A DNA stretch of 64,000 bases from Sisyra terminalis (GCA_958496175.1 OY292277.1:35041050-35105049); one strand, 5' to 3'; counted from the first letter of the stretch, positions 1 through 9,800 are shown. A program made the numbers and translations. The notes: generated from the letters alone by a model not told the origin.

Positions 1-147
1 CAGTTTCTGGAGTTGGAACTTATTAGGATAAGCATAAAATAGAAAAATAATCTAGTAAGCCTGTAACTTTGTTAACTCAGGTTTTCTTTTGCATTGGATA
101 AATTTTAAAATACAAGAAAATTTTGTTGTTTCAATCGATTTTCCACT

Positions 148-1000
148 AATCCTAGATGATTCTAGGATCCTGCAAAGTCTTGGTATTTTTAATGGAACAG
201 AAGAGGATCTGGTTGAATACTTTATCGCGGCTAGTAGTGAGTTCATGTTTTCTTTTGGAAAGTGATGAGAAAAATTAGCTTTGAAGTTGACGATTGTGCT
301 ACCCTTATATATCAATAAGAAAGGACAATGTTTCCGATTATTTCTAGTTCCTAACTATGTACCTCCGATACTTTCGCCCAATCCTTTTATAATACAGCCA
401 GCTAAATTAATTTTATTACGAATCCACAACATGGAGGTGATTTAAAAAGCGATTGTTGATAATTCAGGAATCAAAAAACTATATGAATCCACATGTTTAA
501 TAGATAACAATTCACTCTCCTGAAAGAATGGATGTTTGAGAAGGCGTTAGTTTGTATCAAACTTTGATTACAATCCCAGAAGATTCTAAGATCCTGCTAT
601 GTCTTGATAGTTTTAACGGTAGAGGATATTTTGACGGAGGAGGCCTATAGCGCATTGATGTTATTTTTTTTTTTTTTTTGGAAAGTGATGAGAAAAATTA
701 GTTTTGAAGTTGAAGATTGTTACCTTTGTATTTCTCATAACATAGAGAAGAACAATGAAAATCTATGTAACAGATTATTTCTAGTACTTGTTTGGGTCCG
801 ATACTGTATATTTATTCCGAAAGATCTTTTTATAATACAACCGTCCAGACTAGATTACTATTGTTACGAATCTATAACATGGCTGTAATTTGAGGAGTAA
901 ATTGGTAGTGAAGAAACCAAAAAACCATAAAACCCCATATTTTTAATAGGTGCCATTCGTTCTCCAAAAAGGGTGGATATTCGAGGGAGGGTAAATTTGT
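148..1000. repeat. Two diverged direct copies of a ~420-bp repeat
   Basis: Two stretches, about 148-555 and 568-1000, run in parallel with the same order of short conserved blocks: a block with GATTCTA.GATCCTGC near the start, then GGAAAGTGATGAGAAAAATT, GATTATTTCTAGT, TTTTATAATACA and a final block with ATTACGAATC and AACATGG. They are clearly homologous but well diverged by eye, with indels and a poly-T expansion in the second copy. No protein is recognisable in either, and I see no terminal inverted repeat or target duplication. They lie in what should be intron downstream (in gene sense) of the pore exons. Likely an old dispersed repeat or local duplication. Confidence 0.6.
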
Positions 1001-1710
1001 GGTGAACTTTTACGGTAGTTTCGGAGTACATGTGATGGGCGTTGGTTCTGAACAATAAAATTTAGCACCCGACATTTTTTAGTACTTTCAGACCTCTCAA
1101 TACCGCATTTATCGAAAAAACGGCAAAAAACGACGTAAGCTCCTAAGCCATACGTTTAGTAGAAAATGATTTCAGCAAAAAAATAAAGAGTCAAATTTCA
1201 ATTTGGTCTCTTTAAATCCTCTGGAAATCCATTAAGTAACCAACTGATATATGAAGACCGTTTTGCTGGATTTGCCAAAGAATTTTATGTCGAACCGTAA
1301 AAATGATCAGAAATTTCGAGTTTTTATAAAGACTTCTTTAGGAAATAACATATTTATTTAGGTAACTACAAATCAAGGTAATAAAAATTAGATAGGCTGT
1401 AGAAATTAGCACGGGAATATGGTTCTTATAAGACTTGTGATTTTAATACTACAATTTTTAGTTACTGTTAATTGAAATTTTGGATTATTATTGATTTTGG
1501 GCAATTTTTTTAACTATGCAAGTATTAGTAGATTTTTTTGAGTACAGGAATGAGTTTGGACTTAAAGTTTTTAGACAGTTTAAATTTCCTTTTATACAAA
1601 TTATTATTAATGCAATGCCAAGTCTAAATGAGGATGATTTGATTTGGACTTTTTGAATTTTAGGTTTGGGTGTAAATTTCACTCGTTTTGCTGAATTTCG
1701 TTGGACTTAC
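1001..1710. other. Intronic stretch without recognised content
   Basis: This AT-rich sequence follows the second pore exon in gene direction (minus strand). I searched it for the M3 exon, which in this family carries the SYTANLAAF motif, and did not find it on either strand. The rest of the receptor gene must therefore lie to the left of the window. A 49-residue or longer open frame at 1488-1682 (-) has no recognisable similarity and no splice context. Confidence 0.5.
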
Positions 1711-1848
1711 TTAGGTGCAATATCGGACCCTTGTTGCATGAGTGAACCAATTGTGAACCAGAGTGAGTTGAGCAAACTGAATTGATTCTCAAGTACATCG
1801 GGTTCGTCATTGCACGGATGTGGATTATCCCATTCATATGGGCTGAAT
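1711..1848 (-). CDS. Kainate-type glutamate receptor, alternative pore exon b
   Basis: Second of two tandem exons encoding the pore loop (M2) of the receptor. It starts after TTTCAG with one base completing the split Arg codon of the preceding exon (CG|A). It reads [24 protein letters not shown] and [14 protein letters not shown], and ends as AA|GTAAGT inside a Lys codon. Length is 138 nt, identical in length and phase to the exon at 1898-2035, and 33 of 45 whole codons encode the same residue. The Q/R-site residue is a genomically encoded Gln (MQQG). The residue after MQQG is Ser, as in vertebrate GluK subunits, whereas the sister exon has Cys. In family terms the loop lines the selectivity filter, so the swap could alter permeation or block; that effect is inference. 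The exon is intact, with no stop and good splice sites, so it does not look like a dead duplicate. Confidence 0.93.
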
Positions 1849-1897
1849 CTGAAATTGATACAACAACGATATAAATAGGAAATCTGGGTAGACTTAC
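1849..1897 (-). promoter_or_regulatory. 49-nt spacer intron between the two pore exons
   Basis: This is the whole interval between the donor of pore exon a (GTAAGT) and the acceptor of pore exon b (AATTTCAG). At 49 nt it is the shortest intron of the gene here; the neighbouring short introns are 60, 60 and 117 nt. Skipping or joining it keeps the frame, because each pore exon is 138 nt. Exclusion of double inclusion therefore cannot rest on frameshift and nonsense decay. A very short spacer can stop both splice sites being used together, a known mechanism for mutually exclusive exons, but some insects splice introns of about this size, so the mechanism is only a suggestion. Confidence 0.55.
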
Positions 1898-2035
1898 TTG
1901 GGTAAGAAATCACAGCCCTGTTGCATTAGCGAGCCGATTGCAAACCACATACAATTCAGTAGTGTAAACTGATTTTCCAAATGATCCGGATCGGGGTTAC
2001 ACGGATGCGGATTGTGCCATTCGTACGGTGTAAAT
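1898..2035 (-). CDS. Kainate-type glutamate receptor, alternative pore exon a
   Basis: First of the two tandem pore exons. The acceptor is a T/A-rich tract ending TTACAG; the first base completes the Arg codon split by the previous exon. The exon encodes [24 protein letters not shown] and [14 protein letters not shown], and ends AA|GTAAGT, as does exon b. It covers the M1-M2 linker with its conserved PYEW.NPHPC block, and the re-entrant M2 pore loop. The Q/R site is Gln, so unedited calcium permeability would be expected from family knowledge. The GCD that follows MQQ resembles AMPA-receptor pores, whereas exon b has GSD. The twelve residue differences from exon b are spread along the exon and include H/D, P/D, D/E, H/V, M/L, A/T, C/S, F/I and L/A. 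Confidence 0.95.
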
Positions 2036-2152
2036 CTGTAATTTTTTTTTTTGGAATTTTTCCAATTTTAATTGACACCAGTATTACTTATCGAGTCACA
2101 ACATACGCAACAGAACCTTTATGATTATTAATGGAAAACGAAATTAACTTAC

Positions 2153-2583
2153 CGCGCAAGGATAAAAAGTAAAACTGAAACACCTAAATAGGCCGTTGCC
2201 ATGTAAATCCAAACGTCGAGCGATAATGGTGACAAAAACGAGAATAAATTAGGTGCTTGTTTGATCGGTTTGCGATACAAAATACTAATTCCCAAATTCA
2301 TAAATGGCATTGTGAAGTCAACGGCTTGCTCGCGATCGTAGGTAATTGTCAGATCAGCAATAGCTAAATCCGCTTTTTGATCCAGTAATTCCTTCATCAT
2401 CCCATCCCATTCCTTGGTTTCCCGATTCAATGAGCCATAACGTCCATCGGGAGCAAGTCTAATCGTGTAATTGAACCCAAGAATCCGGGATATTTCATGA
2501 ATCAAATCAATAGCATAGCCTTCAAATTGATCATTTCCGGTAAGTTTCTCGCTCGAATCCTTTCGCATACAATACGGTGAACT
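2153..2583 (-). CDS. Kainate-type glutamate receptor, S1 ligand-binding and M1 exon
   Basis: Exon of 431 nt between ATTTTAG and CG|GTAAGT, entered in phase 0. It encodes most of segment S1 of the glutamate-binding clamshell and the first membrane helix. Visible landmarks are SSPYCMRKDSS, GNDQFEGYAIDLIHEI (the Tyr in FEGY is a ligand-contacting position in the family), the lobe-1 block ADLTITYDRE, and FMNLGISILYRKP before M1. M1 is the hydrophobic YMATAYLGVSVLLFILA. In ADLTITYDRE the Arg corresponds to the residue that binds the alpha-carboxylate of glutamate in AMPA and kainate receptors, and the Thr of LTIT is kept. The usual Pro of PLTIT or PLAIT is Asp here. The protein acts at the plasma membrane as one subunit of a tetrameric cation channel. 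Confidence 0.96.
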
Positions 2584-2643
2584 CTAAAATATTAAATTGT
2601 CACATTAATTTCAACGAAAATAATACTAATATTGAGAACGTAC

Positions 2644-2862
2644 CAATATTGTTGTCACTACAAAAGTTTTGTTTTGCAAAATTTCGACTATCTGCGTGTA
2701 TGCTTCACCGTAGGTCCGAGTGAAGTTAACCCCTTCCGTCGAATTCCAGGTGCCGATTTTCTTCAACCCATCTTTCGACAGCTCTACAATGTCTAAAACG
2801 AAGTCACTACGAAATCCTTGATGATCAAACTTAATAACGCCCGTGAGTCCTTTCATTTCAAC
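2644..2862 (-). CDS. Kainate-type glutamate receptor, end of amino-terminal domain and start of S1
   Basis: Exon of 219 nt (73 codons, phase 0 on both sides), from GATAG|GTT to TTG|GTACGT. It encodes VEMKGLTGVIKFDHQGFR, then the linker VELSKDGLKKIGTWNS, and ends QNKTFVVTTIL. In the family the GLTG.I.FD..G.R block closes the amino-terminal (LIVBP-like) domain, and the VTT.L strand is the first strand of the ligand-binding domain. Three N-glycosylation sequons are visible (NST, NFT, NKT), which fits an extracellular location. The flanking introns are both 60 nt. Confidence 0.95.
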
Positions 2863-2922
2863 CTATCAAGTAGAAAATATTTTATTCGGATAAGATTGTC
2901 CGCCGTTTAGCGAATTACGTAC

Positions 2923-3075
2923 AATTTTCATGTAATTTATCAAACTGTAGCCGTGGGGCCATGTATCAACCGTATCGCAACTTAACGGCTTTATATCGAT
3001 TTGCTGACTCGTATCAAGATCATGTAGAGCTTTTGCGAATAAATGAACCGCATCGTACATCAAAGCTGTTTCGGC
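2923..3075 (-). CDS. Kainate-type glutamate receptor, amino-terminal domain exon
   Basis: Exon of 153 nt (51 codons, phase 0 on both sides), from TATTTCAG|GCC to ATT|GTACGT. It starts AETALMYDAVHLFAKAL, the conserved helix of lobe 2 in kainate receptor amino-terminal domains, and ends DTWPHGYSLINYMKI. The Cys in LSCDTVDTWPHG is the family's conserved disulphide position near the end of the domain. It follows a 5.8-kb intron and precedes a 60-nt intron, so long and very short introns alternate within this gene. Confidence 0.95.
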
Positions 3076-5099
3076 CTGAAATAAGAACAGAATCAAATCA
3101 CTAAAAGCTTCACTATTCTGAATAATTAATTACAGCAGGAATAAATAAGCTTTTACTTCACACGAACTTTATTAATAATATTGCGGATTTGTTCTGTTGT
3201 TTGCTTTTTTTCAGCAATTTATCACAAGCTTTTTATTTGTACCTCAGACACAACAAAGCCAACGTTTTTCCTTCGGTTTGTTGACAAAATAAATTATCCA
3301 CAACTATTTTCCGGTTACGTTTTTAATCTGACAAATATTTATCTAACATATAATTCAGTATGTAAATATTTGAATATAATTGTTGTGGCGCTCCTCAGAC
3401 TAAAACCGATGAAGAAGCACAAGACCATTGTTTTTAAAAGTTATTAAAAAAAACAGTTAAGATAATCTAATGTTGAAATAATGAGAAAAAACATTTTATA
3501 AGGATTTTGAATTATTGAATAAAATTACGTAACAAAATTTTTCTATTACATGATCTATTATAGAACCACCACGTATTCCTATACGTCTCCAATCTCGATG
3601 GAAAATTATAACTTAATTTTGGAGGATTGCAGCATAATACATGGCTTATAATTTTTTCGGTCTATGGTTTTTAATAGTAGAAGAAAGATTAAGTTTTAAA
3701 CTTATTAAAAAAAGGAATTAATCACCCCGATTTGAAGAACCTCGCCAGGGATACACAACTATTGGAAAAAAGAATCCAATCACGATAAACTAACTTTGCA
3801 AGAAATCAAAAAAATATGGCTAGTATTTTGACTGGCAATTTTTCTACTTTCAATACTTTTTTTTTGGGGTTTACCTGAATTTTGTGTAAATAAAATGGGA
3901 AAAATCTGAGTCAAATTTATGGAGAACAAAATCGGAAAATAAGAGTAAAGAATTCTGGTAGCTGCCCTGATTAGGTTCAAAAGTTTATAATTTATAATTA
4001 GCTTTGTCTTTTCGAAAAGAATAACTTGGAATATCATCGACTATTTATTACGTATGTTAAATTTTCAATTTCTTAGGAATACACTTTTTATGCAAACCTA
4101 CTTTGGTGCGTTTATTTTTTGAAAATATTCGAGAAATATACGCACTTTACAATGGTTATAAAGAATTGTAAGAGCCGTTTTACTCATATAAGTAGTTATT
4201 CAGACAATATAATATTCAATAAAAAATAAAAGAAAATAACACCTGTATGCTTGAAATAAAGTTCGAAATATATAGCGTAATGATTATTTCGACCCTGGAG
4301 AATTGAAAATGTAAATACCCGAGTTACATGTATCTAAAAACTCTCGTATAATACCGTAAAAATCTTCCCTTGAGCCAAACAAAGTAAAGAAAAAAGTGTA
4401 TGATCCTGATGGATGCACATAAAAATTATATTTCTTTGTAAAATAACTAGGTTGTGGTCTTATTTGTGTAATATAATTTACAAAAGTAAACTATGAACCT
4501 AAGTTTTGAACAAAAGTTCAAACAAATGCATTACTAACGTATTGCCCAGGTACGTATTTCGATTGCCAAGCATTATTGGATCGCTTTGTAACTGGTATGT
4601 GATGAGTCATAAAGTAATCACGGATCAATCTTAATTTATGTGTTATTGTAAATTATATTACATATATAAGACCAAAATATATTATGTTTATTATTTTAAT
4701 AGTATAACTGTTCAAAGTCAGCGAAAAAATTAAACTTTAAAATTACTAGAGTTTTTAACAGAATTTGCCTCAATATAACTATATAAAAAACTTGTAAAAA
4801 AATCATAGCCATCAATGACACTACTAAGGTTGACTAAGGTTACCACTTGTACTTTATTATAAAGTATTGTACGTAATTTAGGGTCATTGTACTATATACT
4901 TTAGAAGAAAAATAAAGTACGAAAAAATACTTTATTTCGCACGATTTGATTTCTCTGGGATTCATTTTACGTATAATATACAAAAAAAGGTTGGTTGTAA
5001 GAATATTCGTGAAAAATAGAAATAAATATTTCATCTAATATTTTCGAATCACAATTAATAAATAAATGAATAATTATACACGCTGTATGGCTCAATTTC
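3076..5099. other. Left part of the 5.8-kb intron, no gene seen
   Basis: AT-rich intron sequence with many short chance open frames, none with recognisable protein motifs. About 4495-4625 is a diverged repeat whose partner is at about 16965-17100; both contain CAAACAAATG, a block close to TACGTATTTCGATT.CCAAGCA, and ATGATGAGTCAT. Otherwise nothing stands out. Confidence 0.5.
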
Positions 5100-5154
5100 T
5101 TTATTTCTTTATTGAATATAATGAGTTTCATCAGTCATTAGCTGTCATCGTCAG
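5100..5154 (-). repeat. Older repeat fragment interrupted by the hAT element
   Basis: Contains TTTCTTTATTGA and, on the minus strand, CTGACGATGACAG followed by a GAAAC block, the same motif as in the foldback elements at 11580 and 40345. The sequence resumes after the hAT element at 6761 (GCAATTTG after the duplicated ATCGTCAG). A second related copy lies at about 6955-7020. This fixes the order of insertion: this repeat first, then the hAT element. Confidence 0.65.
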
Positions 5155-6760
5155 CAGTGACGTGCACAGAGATTTTAGGTAGGGTAGGCAGAAATTTTTA
5201 AAAGCTACTTTAATATAATAAAAAATGCTGCATGTTGGTTTTAGTTCGTCGTTATGATGAGTAAATAATGAACTCTATACCGATTAGCCAACAAAATTTT
5301 AAAGTGTGAATTTTCTGATTTTTTTTTGCCAATCGATGGGAAATCGTTCGTAGAGGTATGTGAAAGAAACCGTTTCGATTGTGACAAAATAGTTTAGCGG
5401 TAATAAATTAATTTGAAAAATTAATTAATTAATTAGTCATAGATATAGTAAAATGTAAAGAAAATATGGTTCAAACAACATACAATAACAAAAATGCGGG
5501 AAAATTTAGGAAACGGTTGGTTAAATGTAACACTAAAAAAAAAGTTAAGGAAAACTAAACAGAATCCCCCCCTTCGAAAAAAAATAGAAAAAAAAAGGCA
5601 ACTCAGAAATTAATTTTTTTCCTCAAATTATATTTTCCCAAAATTTTATAAAATAACAAAATCGAAACATAATTAAACAGGCTTTTCTCCAAAATTTTTT
5701 CATCGCTTATGAAAATCAACATATCGCACAAAAAATTTTTGAAAAAATATACATATATACGAAGTAGAACATTAAGTGTTTTTTGCAATTCGGAAAATAT
5801 TTTTCTTTGACTTTTTTTAGTTTTAGTTTTAACCAACCGTTTCCTAAATTTTCCCTAATTTTTGTTATTGTATGTCGCTTTACACCTTATTCTTTTTAAC
5901 ATTTTACTATATCAATGACTAATTAATTAATTTATTTTATGTATTTAATTACCGCTAAACTATTTTGTCACAAACGAAACGGTTTCTTTCACAAACCTCT
6001 ACGAACGACTTCCCATCGATTGGCAAAAAAATTTCGGAAAATTCACACTTTAAAATTTTGTTGGCTAATCGGTATAGGCTAAATAATGATGTTGATATTT
6101 TTAAGCACAAATATCCATAGATAGACTCATTTTGTAAACTTTATTAAAGAAATACAATATAATCGTCAGGTTAAAATAATACAGATAATAGATAATACAT
6201 TATTAAAATTTATTAGAATTAAATAATAACAATGTACGTAGATTATTGATCGTTTAATCGATTATGGAAATCAATAAAATTCAAATTTGTAATTGCAGCG
6301 TTAATGAATAAGAAAGAATGCTACTGCGGTAATTATCGTAATTTGTCGTGTTGTAAGAAGACAGTGTCTTTTTATGAGGTTGTGTGCGTGCGTATGTGTA
6401 GAATTGTATATTTGTATTATTGTTTTTATACGAACCCACACACTGACACACATATAGCTATGAATGCACACATATAAATATTTAGGCACGAATAGTTTGT
6501 GTCTTTCCCGCCGCGTTGCCAGGAGCGCTAGTGCATTGCAATGCAAATATTACCAGTCGCTTACTTGAAATTGAACGAACGAATGAGCTGGCATGATCTG
6601 TATACTGTATAGATGATATCCGTTAAGATTTTTTCTTTATTGATATTTGATAATACTCGTAAATTAAATAAAACTAGATATCAGAACAAAATTATAAATA
6701 TTTATCTGAATTATGTAGGGTAGGCAGTGTCTTTTTGTCTATATGTAATGCACGCCACTG
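5155..6760. mobile_element. hAT-type DNA element, 1.6 kb, non-autonomous
   Basis: Left end CAGTGACGTGCA and right end TGCACGCCACTG are inverted repeats with one mismatch, starting CAGTG as in hAT elements. Both sides carry the identical 8-bp direct repeat ATCGTCAG (5147-5154 and 6761-6768), the duplication size expected for hAT insertion. A second subterminal inverted block follows (GTAGGGTAGGCAG occurs at both ends, at about 5180 and 6717). No transposase reading frame is visible. The central half (5272-6079) is a second element that jumped in. The intact duplication suggests a fairly recent insertion. Confidence 0.85.
5272..6079. mobile_element. Foldback element nested in the hAT element
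   Basis: About 150 bp at each end form long inverted arms: left CTATACCGATTAGCC through GTGTGAATTTTC, CGATGGGAAATCGTTCG, GAAAGAAACCG and CAAAATAGTTTAGCGG, mirrored at 5945-6079. It is bounded on both sides by TAAATAATGA (5262-5271 and 6080-6089), a 9-10-bp direct repeat that looks like the target duplication. No coding sequence is seen. The same termini occur in the elements at 41665-42742 and 45736-46442, so this is a family; this copy appears internally deleted. Confidence 0.8.
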
Positions 6761-6768
6761 ATCGTCAG

Positions 6769-7419
6769 GCAATTTGTATTTATTACTGATTACCTGACGC
6801 TAGTAGCCAGAGACTTTGGTTTCTATAGAAACTAGAAGACTATAAAAGCTATAATTTCTAGCGTGTTTATATTTTCACTTTGCAGCGATCACCTACCCGA
6901 CAGAATTTAGAAATTAATTAATAATTTTATGTCAGATGACTCAAGTCAACTCAAGTTTTTAATTTCTTTATTGAGTACAACGCGTTCCAACAGTTTTTGG
7001 TTGTCATCGTCAGATAAGTTTTTTTATGACTGTTTGCCTGATTATAACAGCTAAAGACTTTTGAGATGCATTGGATTCAATAAAAAAAAAATAAAGAAAT
7101 TTAGTCATATGAAATATATAATTATTCATTCATTTCTAAATTCAGTTGGATAGGTAAGAAAGGTAATCGCTGCAAAGTGGAAATAAATAAACACGTTAGA
7201 AATTATATTTGTTCAGTATAACATTTCCTCACTCCTATTTTTAGATTATTTCAAATATCGATTTTTGACAAACATTTTTTGAAGTTCTGTCGCTATATTA
7301 CTACTATTTGGGCAGGAATTACTATTTAAAAAGTGTATATGATTTCATTAAAGCTTTTGGCTTGTTTTAAGTATTTTACTGTTGATTTTATCGTTAAATG
7401 TAAAGTATCTTGTCTTTTT
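6769..7419. repeat. Continuation of the interrupted repeat, with inverted sub-blocks
   Basis: The sequence here continues the repeat cut by the hAT element at 5155. Inverted pairs are visible: CTAGCGTGTTTAT..TTCACTTTGCAGCGAT near 6860-6890 is mirrored by ATCGCTGCAAAGTGGAAAT..AAACACGTTAGAAAT near 7165-7205, and the GTTTTTGGTTGTCATCGTCAG motif lies between. The stretch therefore looks like another foldback, spanning about 6850-7210. No reading frame is recognised. Confidence 0.5.
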
Positions 7420-7562
7420 AATTGTTATTTACCGCCACTATAACTTCTAAGACCTTTAGCGACTCTGTGGTTAATTAAAATCCGTAAATCAAGAAATATT
7501 GAAAAGTTAAAAACACCTAACAGTTTTGGAGCGGCTATCTTAACCACTCGGTCACTGGTAGA
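7420..7562 (-). repeat. tRNA-derived SINE copy 1
   Basis: Read on the minus strand it has the shared head (ACCGAGTGGTTAAGATAGCC, box A-like), then AAAACTGTTAGGTGTT, CAATATTTCTTGATTTACGG, GTCGCTAAAGGTCTTAGAAG and the tail ATAACAATT of the family best seen at 45046-45207. The box B region (GGTTCGAATC) is deleted in this copy, so it should be inert for transcription. Confidence 0.75.
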
Positions 7563-8850
7563 TTGTCTAATTTTTGTTTTAAAGTTTTATAAGTTTTAAA
7601 TTTATCGCCTTAAAAGCATATTTACTTAACTAAACAAATGCGTTATGGGAATTTGTGGCAAAAATTTTATTTTTAGTTGATACTTTACAATAATATTATT
7701 GCTTTGCAGATTTGCCTCAATTTCATGTGTAGACACGTGAATATGGTCCTTTTGCATAAACAAAATCGAGAAAGTTTCATAGGCAATTTTGTTGACTGTT
7801 GGTCTTCAATCAATCAGAATTCCCCACTGGTTAGAAATCTAATCGATTAATTGAGCCATATAGTTGGCGAAAAAATTTAATTGGATTTTAAAGCTAGTGG
7901 CTCATCTTTTAACTGCTGCATGACTTTTGTGATTTTCTTTGTAATTTATTAGTTATCCTGGAGAACATTAATTTCCTCCAACAGCATACAATTTATTTTT
8001 CACTTGTTTATGTTGAGGTTTGCCTGTCTTTTCTTTTCAAATTCACATTCGCACAACTTCACTGGAGACCTGGAACTTTCATATTAGCTGTTGGGGTGAA
8101 TGTGAGTACAAATTTATTTATCTACGTTCAAGTGTGGACGTGTGTAGGTACATACATAGACAGTATACCATTAAAATGAAATGCAAGCTTTGTGCTTTTA
8201 TAATTTATACATGTGTGGAGTTTGTCGTGAAAACTGCTGAAAACGCCGCTAGACAACACAGAAACTACAACTACAACAACAAGAACAACAACCCCAACAC
8301 CAGTTCGTATAAAAGATGGAGTTTTACGATCTGCGTTGTGTTTATTTTATTGTGAGAATAATGTAAAGATAATGTACATACTAGAGCCAGAAGCCATAAG
8401 TATAATACAAGCAAAGTGAAGTTGTTACGACAGCATTAAAAAGCTTAATTTAAATTCACGTTTCAGAGATTTTTCAATAACAGCTCACAATGATTTCACG
8501 TGTCACCTGAGCAATAAAATTTCACACAGGCATTATTTCATTTTTCTACGTTACCTTAATAAATGTGATGTTGTCCTTTATTCCGCACAGGTGAGAATCG
8601 ACATGGAAAAAGACAAAACCGTTCGTTTATTTTAATTAAGATTTGTCAAGATTTTGTTCACGTCATTAGTAATTACATAAAAGGGGAATTTTAATTAAGT
8701 GCGAAAAAAGAACGGTAAGCGAGAAAAACTCGCATCATGTTTATTACTCGTATAGAGAATATGGCTGTAATAATGTCACCATTAAAAATGTATACTATTC
8801 AAAGGAAAAAAAACGTGGGGAAATACAAACGAGGAAGCTTTTTGTGTTAC
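7563..8850. other. Intron stretch next to exon D, no supported gene
   Basis: A 111-codon open frame at 8020-8355 (+) ends in an Asn-rich run encoded by CAA/AAC-type triplets. It lies antisense inside the receptor intron, has no recognisable domain and shows no splice or start context beyond an ATG, so I do not call it a gene. The rest is AT-rich sequence with no recognised repeat. Confidence 0.45.
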
Positions 8851-9018
8851 CCGTAAGCTGGCGAGGCCGAGATCGAGCTTTCGTCCGTAGCGTGCTTCTC
8901 CGTGGACCCATTCCCGGACCACTTTTTGAAGTTCGGGTTTTTCGGGATCGACTAAACGAAACGCAGTTATATTCGTGCCGCCGTATTTAAATTCCTCTAA
9001 ATCTACGCTATGTAAGTC
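8851..9018 (-). CDS. Kainate-type glutamate receptor, amino-terminal domain exon (lobe 2)
   Basis: Exon of 168 nt (56 codons, phase 0 both sides), from GTTCCAG|GAC to CGG|GTAACA. It encodes DLHSVDLEEFKYGG, TNITAFRLVDPE and VVREWVHGEARYG, a strongly conserved part of the kainate receptor amino-terminal domain, with one N-glycosylation sequon (NIT). The open frame runs on past the donor with no similarity, which supports the chosen end. The next exon resumes exactly with AETALMYDAVH. Separated from exon C by an intron of 235 nt. Confidence 0.94.
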
Positions 9019-9253
9019 CTGGAACAAAACAAATATTGAGTGAAATATTTATGAGAGTTGGCATGAAAGTTGACGGTTTTCAACTGTAAGTGGCTTTTTC
9101 TGTTATTCAGCTTTGTAGCAGTTTAACTTTGATTTTTGCCTTAAAGATTCAATATCTTTATATTTACATTATACAAATACATTATTTTTTTTAATCTTCT
9201 TTTTGCAATAATATTAAAGAGTATTATTTCACAAATAACTTTTATAAACTTAC

Positions 9254-9395
9254 TAAAGTCGTTATTAAGTAGCTATGGTAATCGCTCATCATTCCAATTT
9301 GTTGAGCTTGTTTTAAAACATCGTAGATTCGATCGGTGGAACAATCGAGTACTATATGAGACTCTGCTGAGTTTTTGATTTGCTTCAATAATGGT
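9254..9395 (-). CDS. Kainate-type glutamate receptor, amino-terminal domain exon (short)
   Basis: Short exon of 142 nt, found from the splice frame. It starts after TTTTTTCAG with one base that completes the split Arg codon from the exon at 39635 (AG|A), and ends TTA|GTAAGT in phase 0. It encodes PLLKQIKNSAESHIVLDC and LKQAQQIGMMSDYHSYLIT, matching the family pattern in which a Cys-containing strand precedes the QA...GMM.DYH.Y helix-strand unit. It joins directly to DLHSVDLEEF in exon D. The intron upstream, back to exon B, is about 30.2 kb. Confidence 0.94.
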
Positions 9396-9646
9396 CTGAA
9401 AAAAGAAAAAAAACACATTAAATTTCTTTTTATAAAGGATTTTTTTTTTTAAATGTAAAATAGTTTAGCTTATTGATGGACGATTGATTAAGATGGCCAC
9501 TAAACTAATAGATGATGGAATCGAATATCGTGACGAGAACATTTTTAATACATGTAATCTTCAAATGTTTATTAACTCTATTGTTCTTAGTGACTTTCGT
9601 AATTATAAAGTAAAATATTATTGAATGACCTAAGAAAAGTAAAACC

Positions 9647-9800
9647 TTCTGATGGTCGAGTGATCAAGGTGGTCACTCAAAAACAGGTAGGTGTTAGGTT
9701 CAAATCTTGTATCGAGCAAATTTTTGATATTTCTCAATTTACGGATTTTTATTAACCCTAAAGTCGCTAAAGACCTTGGTAGTTATTATTGACATAGGAT
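9647..9800 (+). repeat. tRNA-derived SINE copy 2
   Basis: Starts CTGATGGTCGAGTGATCAAG (a mutated box A) and continues with GGTAGGTGTTAGGTTCAAAT, CTTGTATCGAGCAAATTTTT, ATATTTCTCAATTTACGGAT and GTCGCTAAAGACCTTGGTAG. It is more diverged in the tRNA-like head than copies 3 and 6. It lies on the opposite strand to the receptor gene. Confidence 0.8.

Noticed and set aside
1488..1682. Possible M3 exon after the pore exons
   Set aside because: The frame lacks the SYTANLAAF motif and any hydrophobic M3 helix, and there is no matching phase at an acceptor.
8020..8355. 111-codon open frame on the plus strand
   Set aside because: It lies antisense in the receptor intron, has no recognisable domain, and its Asn-rich tail reflects CAA/AAC-type low-complexity sequence. 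No supporting splice or promoter signal.
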